Below the pieces are notes generated by a model. The model ran no database searches. It had not been told where the DNA came from and worked only from the letters and a program-made list of their open reading frames with translations. From Chryseobacterium sp. (lineage in GTDB: Bacteria; Bacteroidota; Bacteroidia; Flavobacteriales; Weeksellaceae): a stretch of DNA of 64,000 nt. Positions 15,059 through 24,347 of this stretch are shown one piece after another. The stretch spans positions 930,001 to 994,000 of the forward strand of contig NZ_CP044507.1 of assembly GCF_008831505.1 (NCBI RefSeq), in the 5' to 3' direction. Made by a program: the position numbers and the translations under genes. Position 1 is the stretch's first letter, and each line of letters starts with the position of its first letter.

Positions 15059-15832
15059 ATGTTTTCAAAAGCACTTCAGTTCATCCTTTTGCTTATTTGC
15101 TGCACGGCTAACGCGCAGCATTTATTGCCTATGGACACTGTGCAGCTTAGGGAAACAAAGGAACTTTTTGCAGATGATTACGGAAATTTCTATCTGTACC
15201 GCAACAAGGACTTCAGTCTTACCAAGTATGATTCACTGGGCCTACAGAAGGGCCGGCTGATGCTTACACTGCCTTTCCGGATTCAGTCCGTTCAGAATCC
15301 GCTTAATATTCCCAGCTTTTCCGAAAATGCACAGGTACTTCGCTTTTATGACCAGAACCTCAACGAAATCCAAACCGTAGATCTGCGTAATCACTTCGGA
15401 TATATTAAGGCAGCTTATGCTGAAGATCAGCAGTTTGTATGGTTGCTGGATGAGACTACAAAAAGCCTGATACGCTTCAACTTTCGCGATGGCAGGTCAG
15501 TACTTAATATTCCGCTGTATCTTCCTGTTGATGGTGTCCGCGACCTGCTGGTCTTCGAAAACAGAATTTATATCCTTACTCAACATCAGTTCCTTGTTTT
15601 TAATATGAGATCAAAAAAAATACTTGAACTGCCGTTTGAAGAAGGTAAACGGTTACGGCGCGAAAACGACCGGATATACATCATATCCGCTGATTCCGTA
15701 TTTTTATTAGATAACGGACAGACCTTGGAAATCTTTCGCGTGCCTGGTGCATCGATTGTGGATAAAAACTCAACACGTTACTTTGTAATCAAAGGCAACA
15801 ACCTCTATCTTTACCCCGTCCGGAACCATTAA
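15059..15832 (+). CDS. Exported protein of unknown function
   Basis: 257 residues with a signal peptide ending CCTANAQH (cleavage before Gln likely). I do not recognise the family. The mature sequence is beta-rich with repeated short blocks such as LFADDYGNFYLYRNKDFSLTKY, QQFVWLLDETTKSLIRFN and ILTQHQFLVFNMRSKKI, which look like blades of a small beta-propeller or WD-like repeats. No catalytic motif is visible. It sits 34 bases after the glutaminyl cyclase gene, itself a propeller, and 75 bases before the deoxynucleoside kinase, so co-transcription with the cyclase is plausible. Function unknown; an envelope or periplasmic role is inferred from the signal peptide only. Confidence 0.8.
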   Translation: MFSKALQFILLLICCTANAQHLLPMDTVQLRETKELFADDYGNFYLYRNKDFSLTKYDSLGLQKGRLMLTLPFRIQSVQNPLNIPSFSENAQVLRFYDQNLNEIQTVDLRNHFGYIKAAYAEDQQFVWLLDETTKSLIRFNFRDGRSVLNIPLYLPVDGVRDLLVFENRIYILTQHQFLVFNMRSKKILELPFEEGKRLRRENDRIYIISADSVFLLDNGQTLEIFRVPGASIVDKNSTRYFVIKGNNLYLYPVRNH

Positions 15833-15907
15833 TGTGCAATGGCTGTTCAGCGCCGTCTATATTATTGGTCTTTAATATCCTATAACATTTAATCACAACC
15901 CTTAATA

Positions 15908-16522
15908 ATGCATATTGCGGTAACAGGAAATATTGGTGCAGGCAAAACAACACTAACCACGATGCTGGCGAAACACTACGGCTGGGAAACCCAGTTCGAA
16001 GACGTAGACCATAACCCCTATCTGGAGGATTTTTATGCCGATATGAGTAAATGGAGTTTCGCTCTTCAGATTTATTTTCTGGGCAGCCGCTTTCGCCAGG
16101 TAAAGGAAATCCGCGACAGTGGCCGCAGTGTGATTCAGGACAGGACCATCTATGAAGATGCTCATATTTTTGCCGAAAATTTAAATGACATGAATCTGCT
16201 CTCGGACCGCGACTTTAACAATTATTCCGCGGTTTTTGACCTGATGCGTTCTTTCGTTTCGGCACCGGATTTGCTGATTTATTTAAAATCAGATGTTCCC
16301 AATCTGGTGAAAAAGATCTATAAACGCGGCCGGGATTACGAAGCGAGCATCAGTATAGAGTATCTGTCCAAGCTGAACCAGAAGTATGAGCGTTGGATTT
16401 CCGGATATAAAGAGGGAAAGTTACTGATCATTGAAGTTGATGATTTGGATTTTGTGGAGAGACCTGAGGATTTTGGATATATCCTGCAGCGCATCGAAAC
16501 AGAAATGCATGGCCTTTTTTAG
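15908..16522 (+). CDS. Deoxynucleoside kinase
   Basis: Cytoplasmic salvage enzyme of the dNK/dCK/dGK family that phosphorylates deoxynucleosides to 5'-monophosphates; 204 residues, the usual size. The P loop is GNIGAGKTT at the N terminus. Other signatures are EDVDHNPYLEDFY (substrate-pocket acidic residue), QIYFLGSRFRQ, the DRTIYEDAHIFA block (DRS-like, with the catalytic Asp-Arg) and the lid region KRGRDYEASI. The base specificity (dA/dG or dC) cannot be settled by eye. Together with dgt (30.7 kb) and udk (40.3 kb) it adds to nucleotide salvage and balance in the window. Confidence 0.9.
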   Translation: MHIAVTGNIGAGKTTLTTMLAKHYGWETQFEDVDHNPYLEDFYADMSKWSFALQIYFLGSRFRQVKEIRDSGRSVIQDRTIYEDAHIFAENLNDMNLLSDRDFNNYSAVFDLMRSFVSAPDLLIYLKSDVPNLVKKIYKRGRDYEASISIEYLSKLNQKYERWISGYKEGKLLIIEVDDLDFVERPEDFGYILQRIETEMHGLF

Positions 16523-16551
16523 AAATATATAACCGTTAGATACTGCTAGCC

Positions 16552-16899
16552 ATGATAAAAGTCCTTCATAATAACAGCTGTTCCAAATCCCGGGCGATCC
16601 TGGAACACCTGGACGAAAATAATGTTCCTTTTGAAATAATTGATTTTATGGAACATCCGCTCTCCGAACTTGAACTGCGTACCGTTCTTAAGAAACTCAA
16701 CACAGATATTGACGGTCTTATCCGGAAAAATGAAACTCTCTACAAAGAGAAATTTGCAGACAAGCAGCTTTCGGAAGAAGAGTGGATACATGTACTGAGT
16801 CAGAATCCGTCTTTAATGCAAAGACCGATTTTAATAAAAGGATCGGTTGCCATGGTCGCAAGACCAGTGGAAAACGTTAGGTTTTTCCTTGATAAGTAA
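16552..16899 (+). CDS. ArsC/Spx-family thioredoxin-fold protein
   Basis: 115-residue protein of the ArsC family (glutaredoxin-dependent arsenate reductase fold). The active-site region is NNSCSKSRAILEHL with Cys10, and MQRPILIKG supplies the conserved cis-Pro loop and Arg near residues 86-94. True arsenate reductases of this type also use further Arg residues; whether the protein reduces arsenate or is a general thiol or Spx-like factor cannot be told. No ars operon genes (arsB, acr3, arsR) are nearby, which argues against dedicated arsenic resistance. It starts 29 bases after the kinase and ends 2 bases before the convergent epimerase gene. Confidence 0.83.
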   Translation: MIKVLHNNSCSKSRAILEHLDENNVPFEIIDFMEHPLSELELRTVLKKLNTDIDGLIRKNETLYKEKFADKQLSEEEWIHVLSQNPSLMQRPILIKGSVAMVARPVENVRFFLDK

Positions 16900-16901
16900 A
16901 A

Positions 16902-17798
16902 TTAGTTGTTTAGCGCCTTAAAAGCCTCATTAAGTTCAGGATATTTAAAATCAAATCGCTGTGATTTGATTTTTTTATTGCTTACACGTGTGCCTTCCAG
17001 GATAATTTCACTCATCTCGCCCATTACTAGCCTTAACAGGAAAGCGGGAACATTAATTGGCAGGAAAAATTTATCCCGGGCTTCAGCGAGCTTCCGCATA
17101 AATTCCTTATTGGTAGGTATGTCATCTGCCACTGCATTGTAAATACCGTTAAACTCTGTGTTTTCCACCGCTTCAACATACATATTGACTAAATCATCCA
17201 GATGTATCCAGTTGAACCATTGAGTCCCTTTACCTATGCCGCTGCCCAGGTTAAGGTCAGTTATCATGTTCAGTTTTTCCAGTGTACCTCCCCGTGCCGA
17301 CAGCACAGGTGCAGTTCTGAGTATGACTGTTCGGCTGGCAATGTTATTAAAATGCAGTGCGGCACTTTCCCATTTTCTGCACAAATCACTCAGGAAATCC
17401 AGCTTAGCAATATCTGAATCTTCATCCAAAATCCGGTCTGAAGTAAATGTCCCGTAATAATTGATTCCGGAGGCAGAAATGAAAGACTTTAATGATAGAT
17501 CTGCAAGTGTGCAAATGTCAAACAGAAAGTTTGCACTGTCCACCCGGCTGGAAATCAGCTCCTGTTTGTATTCGTATGTCCATTTTCTACCAATAGATAC
17601 CCCAGCCAGGTGAATGATACTTTCTACACCCTCCAGGGCGCCTTTGTCCAGTTCACGTTTTTTGTAATTCCAATAAAATTCATCCGGGTTTTTTGGCTTT
17701 CTGCGTACCAGAATATTTACAGAGTGTCCTCGTTTACGAAGTTCGGGTACCAGCTGCCTGCCTACAAGTCCGGATGCCCCGGTCACCAGGATTTTCAT
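16902..17798 (-). CDS. TIGR01777-family NAD-dependent epimerase-like protein
   Basis: 298-residue member of the extended short-chain dehydrogenase superfamily (YfcH/SulA-like TIGR01777 family). The dinucleotide-binding motif is TGASGLVGRQLVPEL at the N terminus, followed by IIHLAGVSIGRKWT (family-typical) and SASGINYYG with the YG of the active-site region. The C-terminal DUF1731-like segment is LPINVPAFLLRLVMGEMSEIILEGTRVSNKK, which is diagnostic. Substrate unknown; the E. coli relative YfcH is also uncharacterised. It begins 3 bases after the DUF493 gene, so the two form a tight operon. Confidence 0.9.
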   Translation of the reverse strand: MKILVTGASGLVGRQLVPELRKRGHSVNILVRRKPKNPDEFYWNYKKRELDKGALEGVESIIHLAGVSIGRKWTYEYKQELISSRVDSANFLFDICTLADLSLKSFISASGINYYGTFTSDRILDEDSDIAKLDFLSDLCRKWESAALHFNNIASRTVILRTAPVLSARGGTLEKLNMITDLNLGSGIGKGTQWFNWIHLDDLVNMYVEAVENTEFNGIYNAVADDIPTNKEFMRKLAEARDKFFLPINVPAFLLRLVMGEMSEIILEGTRVSNKKIKSQRFDFKYPELNEAFKALNN

Positions 17799-17801
17799 AT
17801 G

Positions 17802-18110
17802 TTAAAGCATTACCACGCCGTCAATTTTTGCCACCTTCTTATAAAGGTCAATCACTTGGTTGGCATCCATTACAAAAGCGGTCATGCTGGCGGCAATGTA
17901 CTTGCCGTTCTTACTTTCACGTGTAGAAATGGTGTACTTGATTTTGTCGAAGACCTGATACAGTTCCGTAAGTTTCAGATTGTCATTCGGGAAAATGAAT
18001 TTATAAAGATAATCTTCAGGGAAATTATGATTCTCTTCAAGTTTGCTTTTGAGCGACTCGTAAAATTCATCCTGATTCTGTCCGCTGGTATCGGCGTATA
18101 ATGGGTCCAT
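17802..18110 (-). CDS. DUF493 (YbeD-like) family protein
   Basis: 102-residue cytoplasmic protein of the DUF493/YbeD family. The region FIFPNDNLKLTELYQVFD, then ISTRESKNGKYIAASMTAFV and the tail VIDLYKKVAKIDGVVML show the ferredoxin-like (ACT-type) alternation that ends with the usual IDGVxxxL. Some family members are suggested to be regulatory, but the function is unsettled. It is first in a two-gene operon with the TIGR01777 gene (3-base gap) and is separated from the upstream DUF4197 gene by a terminator. Confidence 0.85.
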   Translation of the reverse strand: MDPLYADTSGQNQDEFYESLKSKLEENHNFPEDYLYKFIFPNDNLKLTELYQVFDKIKYTISTRESKNGKYIAASMTAFVMDANQVIDLYKKVAKIDGVVML

Positions 18111-18135
18111 TCTGTTAATTTTATTAATGAAAAAA

Positions 18136-18152
18136 GGTCCTGAAAAAGGACC
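18136..18152 (-). terminator. Terminator of the DUF4197 gene (minus strand)
   Basis: On the minus strand GGTCC, a 7-base loop, GGACC and six T residues, 13 bases past the DUF4197 stop. Confidence 0.8.
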
Positions 18153-18164
18153 CTAAAGATAGTA

Positions 18165-18866
18165 TTATTTCATTGATCCTGCACTGCCGCTGAAGGCGCC
18201 TAACATGCTGGATTTATTTTTCTCCTCATAATCAGCAATAATGTTAAAGATTCCGTTTACCATCTGTTCGGATGCCAGCCTGCTTAAACCGTTACCACCC
18301 AGATTGGTTGAACTGCTTTGGCCGCCAAAAAGGCTACCCAGCATATTGGTACCCTGTAAAGCAGTGTTAATAGATCGTACGATGCCGAACTGATTCAGTT
18401 TTTCATCCACCTTCGGCATAATGGCCTGGATCAGTTGCTGTTCTGTTTTTTCACGCAGAACCTGGGTGGCAATCCCCTGGCCGCCCTGCATAATCCGAGA
18501 TACATCGTTCGCATTCAGACTGTTTACTGCATTCTGAAGGATAGGTTGTGATATATTTACAGTATATGCAGCACTTTCAGCCACATACTCCTTGCCTCGC
18601 ATTGCTAAATTCGGGGCCACCCTTTCAAGTAGATTGTACACACTTCTAAGGTTTTCGGGCAGTGCACGCACAATCAGGTCATTTTGCAGGAAAGCCTGCT
18701 TATTGCCGAAAATATTGCCCATTTGCGTCACGCCTCCCAACAGAACCCTCTTGATGACAGAAAGTCCGAGGTCTGAAGTTGCCAGAGCCATGCAGGATTG
18801 TGTGGAAGTAAGCAGAACACCACCGGTGCCCATTAGCAGAGCTGCGGAAAGTATGATCTTTTTCAT
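18165..18866 (-). CDS. DUF4197 family exported protein
   Basis: 233 residues with an N-terminal signal segment that includes a Cys (TSTQSCMALA, Cys25), so it may be a lipoprotein. The middle part resembles DUF4197: LPENLRSVYNLLERVAPNLAM, RGKEYVAESAAYTVNISQPI and NDVSRIMQGGQGIATQVLREKTEQQLIQAIMP, the helical pattern ending in a conserved IxxGGxxAxT-like block. DUF4197 proteins are exported and of unknown function. The gene is alone in its transcription unit, closed by a clear terminator. Confidence 0.75.
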   Translation of the reverse strand: MKKIILSAALLMGTGGVLLTSTQSCMALATSDLGLSVIKRVLLGGVTQMGNIFGNKQAFLQNDLIVRALPENLRSVYNLLERVAPNLAMRGKEYVAESAAYTVNISQPILQNAVNSLNANDVSRIMQGGQGIATQVLREKTEQQLIQAIMPKVDEKLNQFGIVRSINTALQGTNMLGSLFGGQSSSTNLGGNGLSRLASEQMVNGIFNIIADYEEKNKSSMLGAFSGSAGSMK

Positions 18867-19021
18867 GATATCTATTTTAAACTAAGGTGCACTCTCAAAT
18901 ATTACGCCAAATCTGAACATGCAACCGTATTGGACTCCGTACCATATTACAGTTGCTGTTAAAAGTCCTTTCCTCATCCCTTTTGTTATGCTTTAAGCCA
19001 TTATTTTCCGCTAAAAATCCG

Positions 19022-19029
19022 TATTTTTG
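19022..19029 (+). promoter_or_regulatory. -7 box of purB
   Basis: TATTTTTG, an exact match, 25 bases before the ATG at 19055. Confidence 0.6.
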
Positions 19030-19054
19030 TGACGATAAAAAGTAAAAAGAAAGA

Positions 19055-20482
19055 ATGGACTCGTACAAAAATCCACTGGAAGAGCGGTATTCAAGCCCGG
19101 AAATGCTTTACAATTTTTCCTCAAACAATAAGTTCAGAAACTGGCGTAAGCTTTGGATCGCTCTGGCAGAGATTGAGAAGGATCTGGGTCTTGAGATTTC
19201 AGATGAGCAGATCGCAGAACTGAAGGCCAATGCTGAAGATATCGATTATATAAAAGCGGCTGAATACGAGAAGAAATTCCGTCACGACGTGATGGCTCAT
19301 GTGCATACTTATGGTGATGCCGCACCGTCTGCAAAAGGAATTATCCATTTGGGTGCAACGTCTGCATTTGTTGGCGATAATACCGACCTCATCCAGATGC
19401 GAGACGGGCTTCTCCTGCTGAGAAAGCAAATGGTCAATGTGATTAAAAACCTGTCGGATTTTGCCCTGAAATATAAAGACCTTCCTACACTTGGGTTTAC
19501 GCATTACCAGCCTGCTCAGCTTACTACTGTGGGGAAGCGTGCTACGTTATGGCTGCAGTCTCTGATCCTGGATTTCGAGGAACTTGAGTTTTTTATAGAA
19601 ACGCTTAGATTCCGCGGGGTAAAAGGAACTACCGGTACTGCCGCAAGTTTCCTGGAACTTTTTGAAGGCGATTATGCTAAGGTGAAGCATTTGGATACAG
19701 AACTTTCAAAGCGTTTTGGTTTTGACAAGGTTTTCGGTGTTTCAGGTCAGACCTACGACCGTAAGATCGATGCAAAGGTGATGGCCTTACTTTCCAATAT
19801 CGCTCAATCCGCACATAAGTTCACCAATGACCTTAGACTTCTGCAGAATTTAAAGGAAATAGAAGAGCCTTTTGAGAAGAACCAGATCGGTTCATCGGCG
19901 ATGGCCTACAAAAGGAACCCCATGCGTTCCGAAAGGATTGGTGCGCTGTCCAAATTCGTAATGTCACTGAGTTCAAGCTCCGCAATGGTAGCTGCAACTC
20001 AGTGGTTTGAAAGGACTTTGGACGATTCGGCCAACAAAAGACTCGCTATTCCGCAGTCTTTCCTGGCGGTGGACGCTATCCTTCTTATCTGGAACAATAT
20101 TATGAACGGTATCGTGGTTTATGAAAACCGCATCAATAAACATATCATGGATGAGTTGCCGTTTATGGCCACTGAATATATCATTATGGAAGAGGTGAAA
20201 GCCGGCGGTGACCGTCAGGAAATCCACGAAACAATCCGCGTACATTCCATGGAAGCTTCAAAGAAAGTAAAGGAGCAAGGTAAGGAAAATGACCTGCTGG
20301 AGCGCATTCTGAATGATACCAGCCTGAAAATGGACAAATCCAAACTGATGGAAGTTCTTGATCCTAAGAATTTTGTTGGCTTCGCGCCAATTCAGACAGA
20401 AGAGTTTGTTAAAAATGAAGTGCAGCCAATTCTGGATAAATATGCCGGACTTATCGGCATGGAAGCCGATTTGAAAGTGTAA
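19055..20482 (+). CDS. purB: Adenylosuccinate lyase
   Basis: Fumarase/aspartase-superfamily enzyme acting twice in purine synthesis: it splits SAICAR to AICAR and adenylosuccinate to AMP, releasing fumarate. 475 residues. Signatures are DVMAHVHTYGD with the catalytic-region His, HLGATSAFVGDN, and GSSAMAYKRNPMRSE, the superfamily signature loop carrying the catalytic Ser. Downstream ADDSANKRLAIP-like sequence (DDSANKRLAIPQSF) also fits. The next gene is purL, the FGAR amidotransferase of the same pathway. A weak terminator follows, so purB and purL may be separate units. Confidence 0.97.
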   Translation: MDSYKNPLEERYSSPEMLYNFSSNNKFRNWRKLWIALAEIEKDLGLEISDEQIAELKANAEDIDYIKAAEYEKKFRHDVMAHVHTYGDAAPSAKGIIHLGATSAFVGDNTDLIQMRDGLLLLRKQMVNVIKNLSDFALKYKDLPTLGFTHYQPAQLTTVGKRATLWLQSLILDFEELEFFIETLRFRGVKGTTGTAASFLELFEGDYAKVKHLDTELSKRFGFDKVFGVSGQTYDRKIDAKVMALLSNIAQSAHKFTNDLRLLQNLKEIEEPFEKNQIGSSAMAYKRNPMRSERIGALSKFVMSLSSSSAMVAATQWFERTLDDSANKRLAIPQSFLAVDAILLIWNNIMNGIVVYENRINKHIMDELPFMATEYIIMEEVKAGGDRQEIHETIRVHSMEASKKVKEQGKENDLLERILNDTSLKMDKSKLMEVLDPKNFVGFAPIQTEEFVKNEVQPILDKYAGLIGMEADLKV

Positions 20483-20488
20483 ATAACA

Positions 20489-20515
20489 AAATGCGGTCTC
20501 CGGGCTGCATTTTTT
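20489..20515 (+). terminator. Probable terminator after purB
   Basis: AAATGC and GCATTT arms around a GC-rich loop, followed by T residues, 7 bases after the purB stop. The stem is short. Confidence 0.55.
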
Positions 20516-20651
20516 ACAGCATTGAATGCGGTAATTTATTTACGCTGGCGCAATATGCAATTCACCGTCAACGTGGCCGGACTTTATCACATTCTGCAAA
20601 AAAAAATATTGGCTTCGGCCAAAATCTATAAATCTAAAAATCTGACATCTA

Positions 20652-23600
20652 ATGTCTAACAAAAAAAGAATCTTCGTAGAAAAAAGAGGAATTTTCGATG
20701 TTGAAAGTCCAAAAATATACAGCGAACTTAAAAATGTGGTTCCGGAAATCCAGGACGTAAAAGTGTATAATATCTACGATATTTTTGGTGTGGATGAGGA
20801 CGGGTTCAAACTCGTTGTAAACAACACCTTCGTGGATCCTGTTACCGATATCCTGCACGAAAATAATCCTGCAGCACAGCTTCATTTTGCTACGGAATTT
20901 CTGCCGGGACAGTATGACCAGCGCGCCGATTCTGCCCAGCAGTGCATCGCGCTCCTAACCGGAAATGAAACTTCGACTGTCCGCAGTGGAAAAGTGATTG
21001 AGCTGTTCGGAATTTCTGAGGCAGATTTGGATAAAGTGAAAGACCATCTGATCAACCGTGTGGAAAGTCAGGAAAAAGACCTTTCAGTACTCCAAATTCC
21101 TGCAGAGGAAAAGCCTTCTCCCGTTATTACACATTCCGGATTTATAGATTTTACTGAAGAAGAGTTAAAGGCGTTCTACCAAGACCATGGCTTCGCATTT
21201 GGTTTGGATGATCTGCAGTTTATCCAGGATTATTTCCAGTCCGAAAAACGCGATCCTACAGAAACCGAACTGAAGGTCCTCGATACTTACTGGAGCGACC
21301 ACTGCCGTCACACTACATTTGAAACTGAACTTACCGATATTCAGTTTACTGGTGACTTTAAATCGACTCTGGAAGCTATTTTCGGCGATTATCTTGAAAA
21401 AAGAAAAATCCTGGGCCGCGAGGCAAAACCCATATCGCTTATGGACCTGGCCACGGTTTGTGCCCGTTATTTCCATAAGACCGGAAAACTGGACAACCTT
21501 GTGGTTTCAGATGAGATCAACGCCTGTACAATAGAAATTGAAGCCGAATTCGACGGCAAGAAAGAGCCTTGGTATCTGCTTTTCAAAAACGAAACCCATA
21601 ATCATCCAACAGAAATTGAACCGTTCGGTGGTGCCTCAACCTGTCTGGGTGGCGCGATTAGAGATCCGTTATCCGGTCGTGCATTCGTGTACCAGGCCAT
21701 GCGGCTATCCGGCGCAGCCGATGTGCTGGAGCCAATCTCTGAAACTTTACCGGGGAAACTGCCGCAAAGGACAATCACCAAGCAGGCGGCCAACGGCTAC
21801 TCGTCTTACGGAAACCAGATCGGTCTTGCTACTACACTTGTAAATGAGGTGTATCACGAAGGCTATAAAGCTAAAAGAATGGAAGTAGGTTTTGTGGTGG
21901 GTGCTGTGAAAAAAGATGCCGTGAAGCGCGAGCAGCCGCAGGTAGGCGACCTTGTAATCCTTCTGGGCGGTGCTACCGGTCGTGATGGGGTTGGTGGAGC
22001 TACAGGAAGTTCCAAAGAGCAGGACGAGACCTCAATCCATACACTTTCTACCGAAGTTCAGAAGGGTAACCCTGTAGAAGAGCGTAAAATTCAGCGCCTT
22101 TTCAGAAATCCTGAGGTAACCACACTGATTAAGAAATCGAACGATTTCGGTGCCGGTGGTGTTTCAGTGGCGATTGGCGAGATTGCTGAGTCGCTTGAAA
22201 TCAATCTGGACATCCTTCCGCTGAAATATGGAGGTCTGAACGGTACCGAACTGGCGATTTCAGAATCCCAGGAACGTATGGCAGTCGTGATTGATGCAAA
22301 AGATAAGGATGCCTTTATAAGTTTTTGCGAGAAGGAAAATATAAAAGCGGTTGAAGTGGCCAAAGTAACGGATTCCGGCCGTATGAAGATGTTCTGGCAG
22401 GGCAGGCAGATAGTAGATCTGAGCCGCGACTTCCTGGATACCAACGGTTGTGCGAAACGTCAGGATGCAAGAATATCCCACCTTCAGGAGGTGAAAAATG
22501 ATACTCCGGAATTTTCTGAGGAAAATCTGTTGACTGCGCTGGCAAATAAGAATACGGCCTCACAAAAAGGGCTTACGGAGATGTTTGATGCGTCCGTGGG
22601 CGGAACTACCGTGGCCATGCCTTACGGTGGCAGGTATCAGCTCACCGAGATGGAAGGAAGTGTACAGACACTGCCTGTATTGGGTGCCTCCGATGTAGAA
22701 ACCGTTTCGTTGGCCAGCTGGGGATTTGATGCTGATATTTCCTCGCAAAACTCAATGGTCGGCGCTGCAAATGCCGTAGTGGAAAGTGTAGCTAAAATCG
22801 TGGCCATGGGCGGCGATTATAAAAGTATACGTCTGAGCTTCCAGGAATATTTTGAGAAACTTGGTTCAGTTCCTGAGAATTGGGGCAAACCACTGGCTTC
22901 GTTATTGGGAGCGTACGATGCCCAGATGAATTTTGGTTTGGCAGCTATTGGCGGTAAAGACTCCATGAGCGGCAGTTTCCAGGACATTAACGTTCCGCCC
23001 ACTCTGATCTCATTTGCATGCTCGAACGGTCATAAAAGGAACATCATTTCCCCTGAGTTCAAAAAGGCCGGAAACAGCCTTTATTACTTTAGGCATAAGC
23101 CACAGGAAAACGGACTGCCGGATTACGAATCACTGAAAGAAGTCTTTGAATTTTTACACGACAACATTAAAAACGGTAACATCGTTTCCGTAAAAACAGT
23201 TAAGGATGGCGGAGCGGCAGTGGCACTTGCAAAGATGAGTTTCGGTAACATGCTTGGAGCGGAAGTTACCCTTGATGAGCAAGATTTACTCAGCAAAAAT
23301 ATCGGTAGTCTGGTGATTGAAGCAAGCTCAGAAATCGGTCATAGCCAACTTCAAAAAATAGGTGAAGTAAATAACTCCAACAGCTTATCGGTTAATGGTT
23401 TAATAATTTCAATCTCAAAATTAGTTGAAGCCTGGAGCGCAACTTTCGAGGAGCTTTTTCCAACAGTCGAAAAGGAAAAATTGGTAGTGGAAATTGATTC
23501 AGATATGAAATCCGGCGAGACTAAATCTTTCAGTATCCGAAAGCACAACCTGGCAAGTCCAAAAGTATTTCTTCCGGTGTTTCCGGGTACCAACTGTGAG

Positions 23601-24347
23601 TACGAAACGCAGAATGCTTTCCTTAAGGAAGGTGCCGTAGTGTCAAGTTTACCACTGGTGAATCTGAATCATGACCTGCTGAATGAAAGTCTGGATGCCT
23701 GGATTGAAGAAATTGAACAGTCTCAGATCCTGGCCTTCTCCGGTGGTTTTTCTGCCGGCGACGAACCGGACGGTTCGGCCAAGTTCATTGTGAATGTGCT
23801 GAAAAACGATAAAATGAGAAATGCAGTTCACAGGTTGCTGGAACGCGACGGATTGATCGTGGGAATCTGCAACGGCTTCCAGGCTTTGGTTAAGTCCGGG
23901 CTGCTTCCCTATGGCGAGATTCGTGACCTTGATGAAAATTCACCGACACTGGCACATAATGCGATTGGACGGCATATTTCCCAAATGGTGGATGTAAAGG
24001 TGTTAAATGATAATTCACCGTGGTTGCGTGGTATGAAGGATCAGGTTTATACGATTCCTATTTCGCATGGCGAGGGACGCTTCATGGCTTCGGAGGAAGT
24101 TTTGACAGAACTGTATCAGAACGGTCAGGTAGCAACGCAATATATAGACCTGAACGGAAACCTCGCACATGGAATGCCTCATAACCCGAACAATTCACTT
24201 TTTGGTATTGAGGGGCTAACGAGTAAATCAGGTAAGATCTTCGGCCGGATGGGACACCCGGAGCGTTTTGCTGAAGGACTTTTCAGAAATATCCCGACTG
24301 CGAACTACCACAACATCTTTAAAAACGGAGTTGAATATTTCAGATAA
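20652..24347 (+). CDS. purL: Phosphoribosylformylglycinamidine synthase (fused large form)
   Basis: ATP- and glutamine-dependent conversion of FGAR to FGAM, step four of purine synthesis. The 1231-residue chain is the large fused type: N-terminal PurS-like part, two AIRS-like halves, and a C-terminal class I glutamine amidotransferase. Motifs include YWSDHCRHTTFETEL, NETHNHPTEIEPFGGA, GAGGVSVAIGE and AIGGKDSMSGS. The amidotransferase has GICNGFQALVKSG with the nucleophilic Cys and a GHPERFAEG closing motif with His and Glu. The ATG at 20652 sits inside a phrase-like AT-rich leader. The 3' end overlaps the convergent diacylglycerol-kinase gene by 8 bases, so the two transcripts are antisense at their tails. 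Confidence 0.97.
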   Translation: MSNKKRIFVEKRGIFDVESPKIYSELKNVVPEIQDVKVYNIYDIFGVDEDGFKLVVNNTFVDPVTDILHENNPAAQLHFATEFLPGQYDQRADSAQQCIALLTGNETSTVRSGKVIELFGISEADLDKVKDHLINRVESQEKDLSVLQIPAEEKPSPVITHSGFIDFTEEELKAFYQDHGFAFGLDDLQFIQDYFQSEKRDPTETELKVLDTYWSDHCRHTTFETELTDIQFTGDFKSTLEAIFGDYLEKRKILGREAKPISLMDLATVCARYFHKTGKLDNLVVSDEINACTIEIEAEFDGKKEPWYLLFKNETHNHPTEIEPFGGASTCLGGAIRDPLSGRAFVYQAMRLSGAADVLEPISETLPGKLPQRTITKQAANGYSSYGNQIGLATTLVNEVYHEGYKAKRMEVGFVVGAVKKDAVKREQPQVGDLVILLGGATGRDGVGGATGSSKEQDETSIHTLSTEVQKGNPVEERKIQRLFRNPEVTTLIKKSNDFGAGGVSVAIGEIAESLEINLDILPLKYGGLNGTELAISESQERMAVVIDAKDKDAFISFCEKENIKAVEVAKVTDSGRMKMFWQGRQIVDLSRDFLDTNGCAKRQDARISHLQEVKNDTPEFSEENLLTALANKNTASQKGLTEMFDASVGGTTVAMPYGGRYQLTEMEGSVQTLPVLGASDVETVSLASWGFDADISSQNSMVGAANAVVESVAKIVAMGGDYKSIRLSFQEYFEKLGSVPENWGKPLASLLGAYDAQMNFGLAAIGGKDSMSGSFQDINVPPTLISFACSNGHKRNIISPEFKKAGNSLYYFRHKPQENGLPDYESLKEVFEFLHDNIKNGNIVSVKTVKDGGAAVALAKMSFGNMLGAEVTLDEQDLLSKNIGSLVIEASSEIGHSQLQKIGEVNNSNSLSVNGLIISISKLVEAWSATFEELFPTVEKEKLVVEIDSDMKSGETKSFSIRKHNLASPKVFLPVFPGTNCEYETQNAFLKEGAVVSSLPLVNLNHDLLNESLDAWIEEIEQSQILAFSGGFSAGDEPDGSAKFIVNVLKNDKMRNAVHRLLERDGLIVGICNGFQALVKSGLLPYGEIRDLDENSPTLAHNAIGRHISQMVDVKVLNDNSPWLRGMKDQVYTIPISHGEGRFMASEEVLTELYQNGQVATQYIDLNGNLAHGMPHNPNNSLFGIEGLTSKSGKIFGRMGHPERFAEGLFRNIPTANYHNIFKNGVEYFR

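Noticed and set aside
16552-16899. Arsenic resistance operon
   Set aside because: The ArsC-family protein is alone; no arsR, arsB or acr3 in the area.
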